Below, in pieces: positions 25,696-35,000 of a stretch of DNA of 64,000 nt; the stretch's first letter is position 1; each line of letters begins with the position of its first letter. Under the pieces are notes generated by a model. The model had not been told where the DNA came from and searched no databases. It saw nothing but the letters and a program-made list of their open reading frames with translations. This DNA comes from UBA3210 sp002363635. GTDB taxonomy: Bacteria > Bacillota_I > Bacilli_A > RFN20 > CAG-449. The translations under genes were made by a program, and so were the position numbers. The stretch is from NCBI GenBank assembly GCA_946641515.1, contig CAMPBT010000002.1:194028-258027 (forward strand), read 5' to 3'.

Positions 25696-26223
25696 TTATT
25701 TTACATAAATTACTGTATTTTCTTTTCTTGGTAAAGTTGTTTTGCTTTCTTCAAAAGCATATCCTAATGCACTGCAACCAATTACTTTTTCATCTCTAGG
25801 TAAGCCTAATTGATAAAGATATTCATATAAAGAAACATTTTCCACAACTTCTGTATATGTTAATTGATGAATCCAACATGTGGAAAGTCCTAATGCGTGT
25901 GCACCTAAGAAAATATTTTCTAGAGCACATGATCCATCATAAACACTAAGTGAACTATCTTTCTTACCTGTAACGATAATTAATACTGGTGCACCATAAG
26001 TGACACTATAATTTGGTCTTTTATCTACTTTACTAATTTCTAAAGAAATTCTATCTAATACTTCTTTATTTGAAATTACGATAAAGTGCCAGTTTTGAGT
26101 ATTCTTTCCACTTGGCGCGTATCTTGCACATTCAAGAACCTTATTTAACACATCTTCTTCAACTGCTTTATCTAAATATTTTCTGCAGCTTCTTCTAGTT
26201 AAAATACATTCAATTGCATCCAT
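25696..26223 (-). CDS. Nitroreductase-family flavoprotein
   Basis: 175 residues. TRRSCRKYLDKAV at the start is the FMN-phosphate-binding Arg-Ser-x-Arg region, CARYAPSGKNTQNWHFIVI is the second flavin motif, and the helical ENIFLGAHALGLSTCWIHQL region follows. Members of this family reduce nitro compounds, quinones or other electron acceptors with NAD(P)H. It is slightly shorter than the average 190-200 residues. It stands alone. Confidence 0.88.
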   Translation of the reverse strand: MDAIECILTRRSCRKYLDKAVEEDVLNKVLECARYAPSGKNTQNWHFIVISNKEVLDRISLEISKVDKRPNYSVTYGAPVLIIVTGKKDSSLSVYDGSCALENIFLGAHALGLSTCWIHQLTYTEVVENVSLYEYLYQLGLPRDEKVIGCSALGYAFEESKTTLPRKENTVIYVK

Positions 26224-26254
26224 ATTTTTTACCTCTTTTTTTATATTGTATCAT

Positions 26255-26282
26255 AAAAAATGCTAGCCTAATAAAATAAGCT
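26255..26282 (-). terminator. Hairpin upstream of the nitroreductase gene
   Basis: TGCTAGC and GCTAGCA form a perfect 7 bp stem with an A/T loop, and the flanking bases give a T-run only on the minus strand, so it would stop transcription coming leftwards from the intergenic region. Confidence 0.55.
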
Positions 26283-26304
26283 AGCAAGAAAAGAGGTATT
26301 AAAT

Positions 26305-26337
26305 ATGAACACACATCATTCATTAATTATATTATAG
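26305..26337 (+). CDS. Possible 10-residue leader peptide
   Basis: MNTHHSLIIL and a stop codon, preceded by AAGAGG 9 bases upstream and followed by a terminator-like hairpin at 26352-26378, then the WYL regulator gene. The layout resembles an attenuator leader, but the peptide is too short to judge. Confidence 0.25.
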   Translation: MNTHHSLIIL

Positions 26338-26351
26338 CAAATGATATGTCC

Positions 26352-26378
26352 AAAAAAACTCTCTTATGAGCTTTTTTA
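26352..26378 (+). terminator. Terminator-like hairpin before the WYL regulator
   Basis: The A-run plus CTC at 26352-26361 pairs with GAGCTTTTTT at 26368-26377 with one mismatch. It lies just upstream of the regulator's own -10. Confidence 0.5.
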
Positions 26379-26380
26379 TG

Positions 26381-26389
26381 TGGTATAAT
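26381..26389 (+). promoter_or_regulatory. Extended -10 promoter of the WYL regulator
   Basis: TGGTATAAT combines the extended TGN with a perfect -10; no good -35 is visible. It is 25 bases before the start codon. Confidence 0.55.
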
Positions 26390-26414
26390 ATATTTAATTA
26401 CATGGGGAGGCAGT

Positions 26415-27398
26415 ATGGCAACAGGCAAGAAAGCTAACATTTTATATGTTCTAAAAGTACTTGAAGAATATTCAGATGAAAATCATCCTCTTACTCAAAT
26501 TAGAATCAGTGAGCTCATCAATAGTAGATATGGTTTAGAGGTCGAAAGAAAAACAATTGGTTCATCTTTACAGATCTTATCTGAAGTTGGTTATGACATT
26601 AATAAAGTTGATAAGAAAGGATTTTATTTAGGTGATAGAATTTTCTATTCCAGTGAAATCACATTTTTAACTGATGCAATTTATTCTTCTAAATCATTAA
26701 ATGATCGTCAATCTAGAAAATTGTTAGAAGAAATCTTCTCTACTTTATCTCTCTACGATAGAAAACAATATTTAATGATGCATAAAACAAGTGGGGATAT
26801 TAGTAGAACTAAAAATAACGAAGTTATTTATAATATTGAAATCATTTCTGAATGTATTAAAAAGAAAAAATGTGTCGCGTTTAATTTAGTTACTTACGAT
26901 GAAAATGGTAATGAAGTCTTATCTTGGGAAAGATATGTTTCTCCATATTTCTTAGTTAACAGCGATGGAAAATATTATTTAGTCGCAAATTATTATAGAA
27001 GTGAAGACTTAACTAACTTTAGAATCGACCGTATGAAGAACGTTCATATCCGTGAAGATAGACCTAGAAAAGAATTACGTGATTTAAAAGATGTACATTC
27101 AGATTTCTCTATTACTGATTATATTAACGATAGAGTTTATATGTTCGGTGGTCCAGTTGTTACGGCGCGAATCGAGATTGAAGATCACGACAAAATTCGT
27201 TATATCAAAGACTGGTTTGGAGAACGTGCAATTTTGCAAAAAGTTGGAGATAAATTATATGCTCAAGTAAAAACTGAAGAACAAGCTTTATGTTACTGGG
27301 CAATGCAATATATTGAATATTTCAAAGTAATTGAACCTGCATCTGCAAAAGAAAAGATTAAAGAACTACTTTCTAAAGGTATTGAAAAATATCAATAA
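26415..27398 (+). CDS. WYL-domain transcriptional regulator
   Basis: 327 residues. The N-terminal 1-90 form a winged helix-turn-helix (ILYVLKVLEEYSDENHPL, then ISELINSRYGLEVERKTIG), and the WYL domain covers about 140-230, with KCVAFNLVTYDENG and the signature strand DGKYYLVANYYRSEDLTNFRIDRM. The WYL motif itself reads YYL here. A C-terminal extension (WCX-like, about 250-327) is present. WYL proteins bind ligands, sometimes nucleic acids, and regulate diverse genes including defence loci; no target is adjacent, so its regulon is unknown. It starts after GGGGAGG. Confidence 0.88.
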   Translation: MATGKKANILYVLKVLEEYSDENHPLTQIRISELINSRYGLEVERKTIGSSLQILSEVGYDINKVDKKGFYLGDRIFYSSEITFLTDAIYSSKSLNDRQSRKLLEEIFSTLSLYDRKQYLMMHKTSGDISRTKNNEVIYNIEIISECIKKKKCVAFNLVTYDENGNEVLSWERYVSPYFLVNSDGKYYLVANYYRSEDLTNFRIDRMKNVHIREDRPRKELRDLKDVHSDFSITDYINDRVYMFGGPVVTARIEIEDHDKIRYIKDWFGERAILQKVGDKLYAQVKTEEQALCYWAMQYIEYFKVIEPASAKEKIKELLSKGIEKYQ

Positions 27399-27404
27399 CA
27401 AACA

Positions 27405-27434
27405 AAAATAGATGGAAGCAAATCCATCTATTTT
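27405..27434. terminator. Bidirectional terminator
   Basis: ATAGATGGA (27408-27416) pairs with TCCATCTAT (27423-27431) with A and T runs on both sides, between convergent WYL and plsC genes. Confidence 0.88.
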
Positions 27435-28261
27435 TTTGCTGTTAAGAAATTACGAATTTCTTCTTTAACCATATCTGAAAGTGCGTTTGTATCTAAGCTT
27501 TCATATTCACTTGGTTCAATTACTCTTAAGATATTGATTGTTGCAATCTTAATGAGAGGTTTATGTTTTGTACCATGAGGATAATTATATGTAATACAAG
27601 ATACTACAACTGGGCATTTAGTAGCAGTGGCAATTTTAAATGCACCTGCTTTAAAAGGAAGAAGCGTTTCTTTAGTTTTATTTCTTGTTCCTTCTGGATA
27701 AATACCAATTGAACACATATCATTATTTAAATATTCTTGGGCTTTTTTGATAACTTTTACTTCTTGTCTAAGGTTATCTCTTTCAAGTGGTAAGAAGAGT
27801 ACTGAATTTAATAATCTTCCTACAAAAGGATATTCCATGATTTCATTTTTACAAATCCATCCAACTTTTTCTCCAGGCATTCCTGCCATATAGATAATTG
27901 GATCATTTGCCCCTACATGGTTAGAAACAATCATGTAACGACGGTCATGTGGAATCTTTTCTTTTCCTTTAATTTTGTAGAAATATCCTGTAGAAAACAT
28001 ATAGAACCATGCAGAATTTCTAACTACCCATGCCCCGAAAGAAGAATATTTTTCAGGGAATTTTCCTTTTTCAACTTTCTTAAAAAACATGCAGAATAAC
28101 GCGAATAATAAGTAGCTTAAGATAGTAAAGACAATCCATGAACCTACAAATATTAAAACAGGAATATAGAAATCATACCAATTATTAATTAAGTGGAAGA
28201 AATATGTAAATAAGAATGTACTTAAGATACTTCCACATATAGTTAATATAATATAGAACAT
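27428..28261 (-). CDS. plsC: 1-acyl-sn-glycerol-3-phosphate acyltransferase
   Basis: 277 residues. Two N-terminal membrane segments (about 1-28 and 30-60) are followed by the acyltransferase motifs VSNHVGANDPI (His-x4-Asp catalytic pair), FLPLERDN and GIYPEGTRNKT. It makes phosphatidic acid from lysophosphatidic acid at the membrane. The ATG overlaps the addA stop (TAATG), so plsC is the last gene of an addB-addA-plsC operon; that pairing is unusual and probably just co-expression. Confidence 0.88.
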   Translation of the reverse strand: MFYIILTICGSILSTFLFTYFFHLINNWYDFYIPVLIFVGSWIVFTILSYLLFALFCMFFKKVEKGKFPEKYSSFGAWVVRNSAWFYMFSTGYFYKIKGKEKIPHDRRYMIVSNHVGANDPIIYMAGMPGEKVGWICKNEIMEYPFVGRLLNSVLFLPLERDNLRQEVKVIKKAQEYLNNDMCSIGIYPEGTRNKTKETLLPFKAGAFKIATATKCPVVVSCITYNYPHGTKHKPLIKIATINILRVIEPSEYESLDTNALSDMVKEEIRNFLTAKK

Positions 28262-31200
28262 TATAAAATCTCCTTAATTTCACTAGTTAAGATAGAATAC
28301 AAATACATATGAATTTCTTTGTTAGGATATTTTTGAGAAACAAAATCATAGTAAACATGTAATTGTTTATTATATCCTTCATCATCGATATGTTTAGTTT
28401 TGTAATCAATAATATCTATATGATCTTCATATACAAGAAGTAAGTCAATAATACCATTAGTATTATTTGCTTCATCAATGAATTCATATTCCTTATAGAT
28501 TTTAGCCTCTTTTATGTTTTTAGTCAAAGGAGAAGAGAGGAATGCTCTAACTTTATTTTCTACGAATTTATCTTTTAATAATGAATAATCAGGATTTACA
28601 AAATCTGTGACTTCTAGACCTTCGTGTAAATGATTACCAAATTTTAAGACATCTTTATTTACATCTAATGATGTTTCTTTAGACGCTCGTAAGACTTTTG
28701 ATTTAATAGAGGATTCAATATTTACTTCTCTAAAATCATAAGTAAATGGTTCATATTCTTGCGTTTTTTCATTTAATTGTTCTTCACCTACCTCATCAAA
28801 ATGAGTTTGCTTATATCTTTCAATAAATGGTGAATAAAAATTGTAGAAGCTCTTCGCGTCTTTAAAATTTGCTTCATAATCTTCTTCTTTTGGTTCTTTA
28901 CAAACTAGAATCATCTTTTCTCTAACACGAGTTAAGGCAACATAGAATAATCTTACTTTTTCTGATAAATCACTTTTATTTGAAACATAGTTATTAACTA
29001 TCTTAATAGGCGAATCGATTTTCTCATCAAAAGCAGTAAAGATTAGTCCATATTTAGATGAAAAACCAAATTTACTCTTTGCTTCAAATCTATTAAATTT
29101 CTTATCTAAGCCAGGGAAATAAATAATGTTATATTCTAAGCCTTTAGATTTATGAATATTAATTAACTTAATTGAATTCATTGATGTACCACGAGCGGTT
29201 AAAGTTAATTTTAATCCTGCGTCATCAATGTTTTTTAAATAATCAATAAATTCATCATATCCAAAGCCTAATTTTTGCATATTCTTAAATGTATTTAAGA
29301 AAGCATCAACATAACCCTCATTAGTAATGTAATTACCAATATTTACAAACTTATAATAGAAATCAGTTACTTCTAAGATTTTTAATAATAAATCGTAACT
29401 TGTTGCATCTTTATTTTCTTTAATCACATTATATAAATCTTGATATAAAGAAGATGAAGAATAGGTATTATTCTTAGTTAAAGAATATAAATACGCATCG
29501 TTATAAGAATATAAGAAAGATCTACCTAAAGATAAGAAAGCATATTTATATGCCTTATCTCCTTCAATATTAAAATTATTGTTAAGCATATTATTAGTAA
29601 CAATTAATAAGTTAGTTAATAATTTAACGACAGTATTATCTTTAATATCTTCATCTTTTTCCATATAGATAGGAAGCTTATATTCTTGGAATATACGAAG
29701 ATATTCTTCAAAGCTACTACCTCTATCCATAATGATTGCAAAATCTGAGAAGACACAGTCTCTCATTTTTTTGTTTTCTAGATCCATTACTTGGTATTTA
29801 GTATTGATTTTATGGATGATATCTTGAGCAATAATACGCGCTTCTCTATCTAAGGACTCATCTGATTTTAAGGAATTATCATATAGATATGTTTCAATAT
29901 TATTGTCTTGATTATCAAGTTTAATATAACTTTTATTTCCTGCATTAACCATATGTTCTAATCGATATGAAGCATCTCCAATTTCATTAGTCATTAAGTC
30001 TTTAAAGATATCGTTAAATGCTGCGATTACTTCTTCTCTAGATCTAAAGTTATCTACTAAGTCAATTGCTTTACCACCTTGATTTAATTTATAACGTTCA
30101 TATTTATTTTTAAAATTCTCAGGTTTAGCATTTCTAAAAGCATAAATTGATTGTTTAATATCTCCAACACAGTAAACATTATTATTTGCAATTAGATTAA
30201 TGAATGTTTCTTGGAAATCAGAGTTATCTTGATATTCATCAATCATAATCATCTTATATTTATTTTTAACTTCTTCTCTAACTTCATCAAAATCACGAAC
30301 TAGTTTAATTGCCATCTTAAAAATATCTGAGAAAGCATAAGCATTCTTTTCTTTTTTTAAATTCATTTGATATTCATCGACAGTTTTTGCAATACGTAAG
30401 AGAAGTTCTCCATACTTCTTAGTTTCTTCGATAGAAGTTGAGATATCTAAAGAAGAAGGATAGCTTCCAATCTTTTTTAAACAATCATCAATAATTTTTT
30501 TAACCTTGTCTACTTCTTTTGAAGTATCTTCATCAAACTTATATGCACCTGTACCTGGCTTTCTTGCATATTTTAATTTATTATCTTTAACAAACTTAAT
30601 GATGTTATCGTATCCTGATAATTTATTAAGTTCATCCATATAATCATATACAGGAGTAGCGTAATATTCTCCTTTTGCATTTATTTGTTCGTTTGGTAAA
30701 GATCTAACTGCATCTTCTAATAAAACTAATTGTTCTTTAAGCATCTTAAAAAGAACATTATTGATTTCATTTATATTATTTGAAGAATAATATTTATCAA
30801 TAAATGAGTCAAAGAATTCTCTATCATCTAAAGCTTTATTCTTTTCTCTTAATATTGTTAAAACTAAATTTCTTAAATCTTCATCTGATTTATAACAATA
30901 TTTACCTACCATTTCTTCAAAAATAGGATCGTGAGCAAGATATAATTTATCAAATTCTTCTTTAATCTTTCTTCTCATTAAAATTTCTATAATCGTTTCA
31001 TCAACAATAATAAAAGAAGAGGATACGTCTAAATAAGTATGGTATTTTTTAACTAATGAATTAGAAAAAGAGTCAAAAGTTGAGATATCACAGGAATCAA
31101 CAATTTCCGCGTCAGGAAGATTATTTTCTTTTAATTTCTTTCTAATACGGTTCTTCATTTCTTTTGCCGCAAGGTTTGTGAAAGTAACAATTAAAAATTC

Positions 31201-31356
31201 ATTAAGGTGATAACCTTTTTCTTTAATATAATAAAGAACTCTTTCAGATAAAACAGCAGTCTTACCTGAACCTGCACCAGCAGAGACGATAATATTACCT
31301 TCTTCTTCAATTGCTCGAGTCTGTGCTTCAGTCCAATTAGTCGCCACTTTCTTCAC
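28261..31356 (-). CDS. addA: AddA, helicase-nuclease subunit A
   Basis: 1031 residues, at the short end for AddA (often about 1200). Walker A SAGAGSGKTAVLSERV is at residues 23-38, the other UvrD-type motifs follow (FSNSLVKKY, IDEYQDNSDFQETF, GDIKQSIYAFRNAKP, HKSKGLEYN, VALTRVREKM), and a C-terminal PD-(D/E)XK nuclease ends in GIIDLLLVYEDHIDIIDYKTKH. With AddB it unwinds and resects double-strand ends for RecA. The start is a GTG with GAAGG close by; a second GTG three codons later would be better spaced. It overlaps addB by 20 bases. Confidence 0.93.
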   Translation of the reverse strand: MKKVATNWTEAQTRAIEEEGNIIVSAGAGSGKTAVLSERVLYYIKEKGYHLNEFLIVTFTNLAAKEMKNRIRKKLKENNLPDAEIVDSCDISTFDSFSNSLVKKYHTYLDVSSSFIIVDETIIEILMRRKIKEEFDKLYLAHDPIFEEMVGKYCYKSDEDLRNLVLTILREKNKALDDREFFDSFIDKYYSSNNINEINNVLFKMLKEQLVLLEDAVRSLPNEQINAKGEYYATPVYDYMDELNKLSGYDNIIKFVKDNKLKYARKPGTGAYKFDEDTSKEVDKVKKIIDDCLKKIGSYPSSLDISTSIEETKKYGELLLRIAKTVDEYQMNLKKEKNAYAFSDIFKMAIKLVRDFDEVREEVKNKYKMIMIDEYQDNSDFQETFINLIANNNVYCVGDIKQSIYAFRNAKPENFKNKYERYKLNQGGKAIDLVDNFRSREEVIAAFNDIFKDLMTNEIGDASYRLEHMVNAGNKSYIKLDNQDNNIETYLYDNSLKSDESLDREARIIAQDIIHKINTKYQVMDLENKKMRDCVFSDFAIIMDRGSSFEEYLRIFQEYKLPIYMEKDEDIKDNTVVKLLTNLLIVTNNMLNNNFNIEGDKAYKYAFLSLGRSFLYSYNDAYLYSLTKNNTYSSSSLYQDLYNVIKENKDATSYDLLLKILEVTDFYYKFVNIGNYITNEGYVDAFLNTFKNMQKLGFGYDEFIDYLKNIDDAGLKLTLTARGTSMNSIKLINIHKSKGLEYNIIYFPGLDKKFNRFEAKSKFGFSSKYGLIFTAFDEKIDSPIKIVNNYVSNKSDLSEKVRLFYVALTRVREKMILVCKEPKEEDYEANFKDAKSFYNFYSPFIERYKQTHFDEVGEEQLNEKTQEYEPFTYDFREVNIESSIKSKVLRASKETSLDVNKDVLKFGNHLHEGLEVTDFVNPDYSLLKDKFVENKVRAFLSSPLTKNIKEAKIYKEYEFIDEANNTNGIIDLLLVYEDHIDIIDYKTKHIDDEGYNKQLHVYYDFVSQKYPNKEIHMYLYSILTSEIKEIL

Positions 31357-33682
31357 CTTCTTTCTTTTCTTTTTCTATTTTTATTTCTTCATAATCATTA
31401 GGAGATTTAAAACATAAATCACCAAAAGGACAATTAGTACATTTAGTTTCATTACCATTAAATCTCTTAGGCTTAATTCTATATTCACCATTTCTAATAT
31501 TCTTAACAGTTTCTTTTACTTTAGTTAAAGTTAAATCAACTAAATCATTAAACTGATTTTCATCCATTAAACGGTTTAGTTTATTACTTACTGTTGCCGC
31601 TAAATTTTGGTCTTTATCAATCCTTAAATTACTAATATATGTTTTAACATTATCTAGACCTACAAATTTATTAACTAAATTCATGTCATTTAAAGTAACA
31701 CCAGTTAAAAGAAAGTTCTTATCTTCATTCTCATCATTAGTTAAAATATTTTGAATATAGATACCTTGAACCTTATAGTCTTTATATTTATCTTGATGAG
31801 TGCTAAGAAAAGCATAAATTGGTAACTGCATATTAATACCATGTTCAACTTTTCTATAATCAAAGTTAAATTTTCCAGACTTATAGTCAATGATAGTCAT
31901 ATACTTATTTTTAGTATCTAAAAGGATCTTATCAATAAAGCCTTTGATTAATGTTTTATCATCAAGTTGATATTCAAAATTTTCTTCAACTACCGCATCA
32001 TTAACTGTTGAATTTTGAAGTAAACTATTATTCTTTTCAATTACTTCTAAAATCTTTGGAAATAAATGAAGTGCAAAGAATTTTTCACTTGGTTCAACAA
32101 AAATTTCATCAAAAGATTTTTTCTCTTTGCCTCTACCAAGTTTAATGTGTAATAAATCTTCTTCTGTAGGAATAGTTTTATTCTTTACAGATTCTTCAAG
32201 TAACGCGTGGAAAACCTGTCCTAAAGAAGTGAAAAAATTACCTTCAAAAGCATCTGCTTTTAAAATATTACTTACGTAATAAGCAAAAGGACATTCGTTA
32301 TATAATTCAATAGAAGAATAAGATACTTTTAATTCTTCATCATTTTTAACTAGTTCAGTATTTTTAAAGCTATGATCAAATTCTTTATAACCGATATCCA
32401 TTGCATTATAGTTATTATTTAAAATGCCATAATGTTCATAAATATCCTTACTCTTACATACTTCAATAGCGCTTGCTTTATATGAATATCTAGTATTAGA
32501 AGGAATATATTTTAATTTATTCATTCCAAGTTTAGATATTAATGTAGAATCATAAAATACATTCTTTCCAATATTCTTCTTAAGTGAAATATGCAAATTA
32601 TGATGAGTATTTAAGAAATTAATTAATCTTTCTGTAAATAAAACATTTTCATCATTAGTAGTATTAATTTCTAAATATTCTTTTTCTTTATCATTTAAAT
32701 AATCAATATCTTTCTTAACTTTAGGATATGTTCCGTTATTAAAACCTAAGATAAAAATGTGATCATCAGGTGAATAAGTATCTGATACTATATCAATTTG
32801 TTTATCATATTTAATAGAACCTAGTTTAGTTTCTTTAGCTCTATCTATAATGAATTTACGTTCCTCTTCTTTATCTTCAAATAAACCATATGCAGAAACA
32901 AGCACTCTCTTTAATCCATCCATAAAGCGATAATTATCAATACTAACTTCTTCATTTAATTTATTAAAAGCTTCTTGTAAATCTAATTCATCATATAATG
33001 CTAAGAAACGTTTAAAAAAAGGAGATAAAGTAAGATTATCTTGGTTCTTAAAACCAATTTTTACATTGTATAGATTAGCAGTTTTCCATAATAATGTTTC
33101 ATATTCTTCTTTGTTATAATCAAGTAATTTAATTGATGAAATATCAACACCTTCATCTACTAAACGAAGGACTTCATTAAAGAAATAATCAACCTCTTCA
33201 TCAATTTCGTTAAATTCATAATAATTATGATTAATACTATCTTCTTCATCTAGATAAGTAACATTAATATTAAGCATTTTTAATAATTTATTTAATTCTT
33301 TATCTTTACAAGAATATCCATAAACAAAGATTTCTTTATTATTAAAAATAAGATTAAAGAATTTATCTTCTTCAATGAGGTTGTTTGCTTTTAATTCTTC
33401 CCTAATATCTACTAAATTATCAAGTTTAGAATCAAATCCCTTTTTAGCGTAATAACAATTATTAATTAACTCTTTCGCACCTTCATAAGTTAAGTTTTTC
33501 TTTTTCATCAAGTAGACAATAGTTTTTTCATCATATGAAAAAATAAAGTTCTTCTTAATATCTTCTTTAGTTAAGAACTTAATATCGTTATCTAAATTAT
33601 TAGTAATTTTTAAAATCTCTTTTTTCTTTTCATCTGGGCAGATAATTATATTATGAGATTTAAGTAATTTTATATTAAGCAT
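31337..33682 (-). CDS. addB: AddB, helicase-nuclease subunit B (short form)
   Basis: 781 residues, far shorter than Bacillus AddB (about 1166). The C-terminal nuclease is complete: YSSIELYNECPFAYYV with the first cluster Cys, KGFIDKILL...IIDYKSGKF, and TKCTNCPFGDLC with the other three Cys, so an Fe-S nuclease is expected. The N-terminus has no Walker A motif where Bacillus AddB has one, so this subunit is probably not an ATPase, as in RexB-type proteins. It is the first gene of the operon, with GAGGTGAG before the start. Confidence 0.88.
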   Translation of the reverse strand: MLNIKLLKSHNIIICPDEKKKEILKITNNLDNDIKFLTKEDIKKNFIFSYDEKTIVYLMKKKNLTYEGAKELINNCYYAKKGFDSKLDNLVDIREELKANNLIEEDKFFNLIFNNKEIFVYGYSCKDKELNKLLKMLNINVTYLDEEDSINHNYYEFNEIDEEVDYFFNEVLRLVDEGVDISSIKLLDYNKEEYETLLWKTANLYNVKIGFKNQDNLTLSPFFKRFLALYDELDLQEAFNKLNEEVSIDNYRFMDGLKRVLVSAYGLFEDKEEERKFIIDRAKETKLGSIKYDKQIDIVSDTYSPDDHIFILGFNNGTYPKVKKDIDYLNDKEKEYLEINTTNDENVLFTERLINFLNTHHNLHISLKKNIGKNVFYDSTLISKLGMNKLKYIPSNTRYSYKASAIEVCKSKDIYEHYGILNNNYNAMDIGYKEFDHSFKNTELVKNDEELKVSYSSIELYNECPFAYYVSNILKADAFEGNFFTSLGQVFHALLEESVKNKTIPTEEDLLHIKLGRGKEKKSFDEIFVEPSEKFFALHLFPKILEVIEKNNSLLQNSTVNDAVVEENFEYQLDDKTLIKGFIDKILLDTKNKYMTIIDYKSGKFNFDYRKVEHGINMQLPIYAFLSTHQDKYKDYKVQGIYIQNILTNDENEDKNFLLTGVTLNDMNLVNKFVGLDNVKTYISNLRIDKDQNLAATVSNKLNRLMDENQFNDLVDLTLTKVKETVKNIRNGEYRIKPKRFNGNETKCTNCPFGDLCFKSPNDYEEIKIEKEKKEGEESGD

Positions 33683-33709
33683 TGTCTCACCTCAATTTAA
33701 ACTAAAGAT

Positions 33710-33738
33710 ATTATACCTTAATAAATATTTAATTTTAA
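33710..33738 (-). promoter_or_regulatory. Promoter of the addB-addA-plsC operon
   Basis: On the minus strand TTAAAA, 17 bases, TATAAT (-10 at 33710-33715). The -10 is perfect, the -35 weak. Confidence 0.5.
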
Positions 33739-33755
33739 TATACTATAAGTATATT
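33737..33755. promoter_or_regulatory. 19-bp perfect palindrome at the addB promoter
   Basis: AATATACT-ATA-AGTATATT, 8-base arms without mismatch, touching the -35. It looks like a dimeric operator; the regulator is unknown and it does not match the Bacillus LexA box. Confidence 0.4.
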
Positions 33756-33767
33756 TTATCCATATGT

Positions 33768-33800
33768 ACAAAAAAACTCCCTATTAAAATAAGGAGTTTT
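33768..33800 (-). terminator. Terminator of the CcpA-like gene
   Basis: On the minus strand AAAACTCC pairs with GGGAGTTTT around an AT-rich loop, followed by T residues. Confidence 0.8.
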
Positions 33801-33826
33801 CTATATATATTATTTTTTACAAATTA

Positions 33827-34822
33827 CTAGAACTTAGTAGATCCTCTTGAAGTAAATTTAGCTTCAAATGGGAACTTCTTTTCTTTTAAATCATCTTTTA
33901 AAATCTTAGTAACCATACGCATTGCAATAGAACCAACTTCGTACATATCAATATCACATGAAGAAATTGTAGGTCTTGCTAAATATGAATACTTAGTACC
34001 GAATACTGAAACTACTTGAACATTTTCAGGAACTTTTAAACCTAAATCTGTTGCAGCATTTTCAATAGCACATGCAAGTGAATCTCTAGGTGCAACAAAT
34101 ACTTTGTTATCATCTTTATTCTTCTTAAAGTAATCTACAAATGAAGAATATGTTTCGTGATATGAATCAGTGATTGTAATTGTTTCATATGAACCTTCTT
34201 TTAATTCTGAAGCAACTTCTTCATATGTTCTTGAAGTCATATTACCAGAAGATGCTGTCTTAACAAATTCAATCTTCTTGCCTTCTTCAGCAGCTTGTTT
34301 TAATGCTGCAGCTAATGTCTTTGCAAAATCAATTGTAATGCAACCAACTTTTTCTCCAATTACATCTCTACCAATAACTACAAGTGGAATCTTGTAATTG
34401 ATAATATTTGCAATATCTTCTTCATCAAGTTCATCATCAAAGACAACCGCGCCATCAACATGTGAAGTAACAAGTTTAGCAATTACATCACGAGTATCCT
34501 GTTTAGAATGTTTTGTAATAAATAAAGTTGTTTGGTAACCATAGATTTTTCCAATATCGATCATACCTGAAAGTAAATTAGAGATATGGACATAGTTAAC
34601 ATCTGGAATAACGATACCAATATTAGTTGTTCTATTAGTTGCTAAGCCTTGTGCTAAAGCATTTGGTTTATAACCAAGACGTGCAATTGTTTCTTCTACT
34701 TTCTGTTTTGTATCAGGTCTAACATTAGACTGATTGTTAATAACTCTTGAAACAGTAGCAAGTGAAACACCTGCAGCTTTTGCAACTTCGTAAATAGTGA
34801 CTCTTTCTTTATAAATTCCCAT
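33827..34822 (-). CDS. ccpA: LacI-family regulator, CcpA-like
   Basis: 331 residues from the ATG that follows GAGGAGG; a start 15 bases upstream lacks spacing. The N-terminal HTH and hinge, VTIYEVAKAAGVSLATVSRVINN then RLGYKPNALAQGLATNRT, are close to CcpA (which has RPNAVARGLA), and the C-terminus ends in SRGSTKF like the RxSTK end of CcpA. The ligand domain (60-331) has the usual periplasmic-binding fold. It could be the master catabolite regulator acting with HPr-Ser-P at cre sites, of which two good ones occur in this window; a dedicated sugar repressor is the alternative, since no sugar operon adjoins it. Confidence 0.7.
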   Translation of the reverse strand: MGIYKERVTIYEVAKAAGVSLATVSRVINNQSNVRPDTKQKVEETIARLGYKPNALAQGLATNRTTNIGIVIPDVNYVHISNLLSGMIDIGKIYGYQTTLFITKHSKQDTRDVIAKLVTSHVDGAVVFDDELDEEDIANIINYKIPLVVIGRDVIGEKVGCITIDFAKTLAAALKQAAEEGKKIEFVKTASSGNMTSRTYEEVASELKEGSYETITITDSYHETYSSFVDYFKKNKDDNKVFVAPRDSLACAIENAATDLGLKVPENVQVVSVFGTKYSYLARPTISSCDIDMYEVGSIAMRMVTKILKDDLKEKKFPFEAKFTSRGSTKF

Positions 34823-34857
34823 AGCGTGCCTCCTCAATGAAAATTTTTCACTTTCGT

Positions 34858-34874
34858 TTTCATTATAAATGAAA
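34858..34874. promoter_or_regulatory. Palindrome over the -10 of the CcpA-like gene
   Basis: TTTCATT-ATA-AATGAAA, perfect 7-base arms that overlap the -10. Candidate autoregulatory site, though it lacks the CG centre of a cre. Confidence 0.35.
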
Positions 34875-34890
34875 GAATTTTCAAAGTCAA
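34862..34890 (-). promoter_or_regulatory. Promoter of the CcpA-like gene
   Basis: On the minus strand TTGACT (34890-34885), exactly 17 bases, TATAAT (34867-34862). Confidence 0.7.
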
Positions 34891-34947
34891 ATTAACAAAT
34901 TGTAATAATTTCTTTGAGGACATTATCAAATAACCCCTAAAAATAAC

Positions 34948-34978
34948 AAAAAAGTCTAGATTTGAAATCTAGACTCTT
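34948..34978 (-). terminator. Terminator of dagK-like/deoC unit
   Basis: AGTCTAGATTT (34953-34963) and AAATCTAGACT (34965-34975) are perfectly complementary over 11 bases; the T-run is on the minus strand. Confidence 0.88.
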
Positions 34979-35000
34979 ATTTTTGAAAATTTTTGTAATA

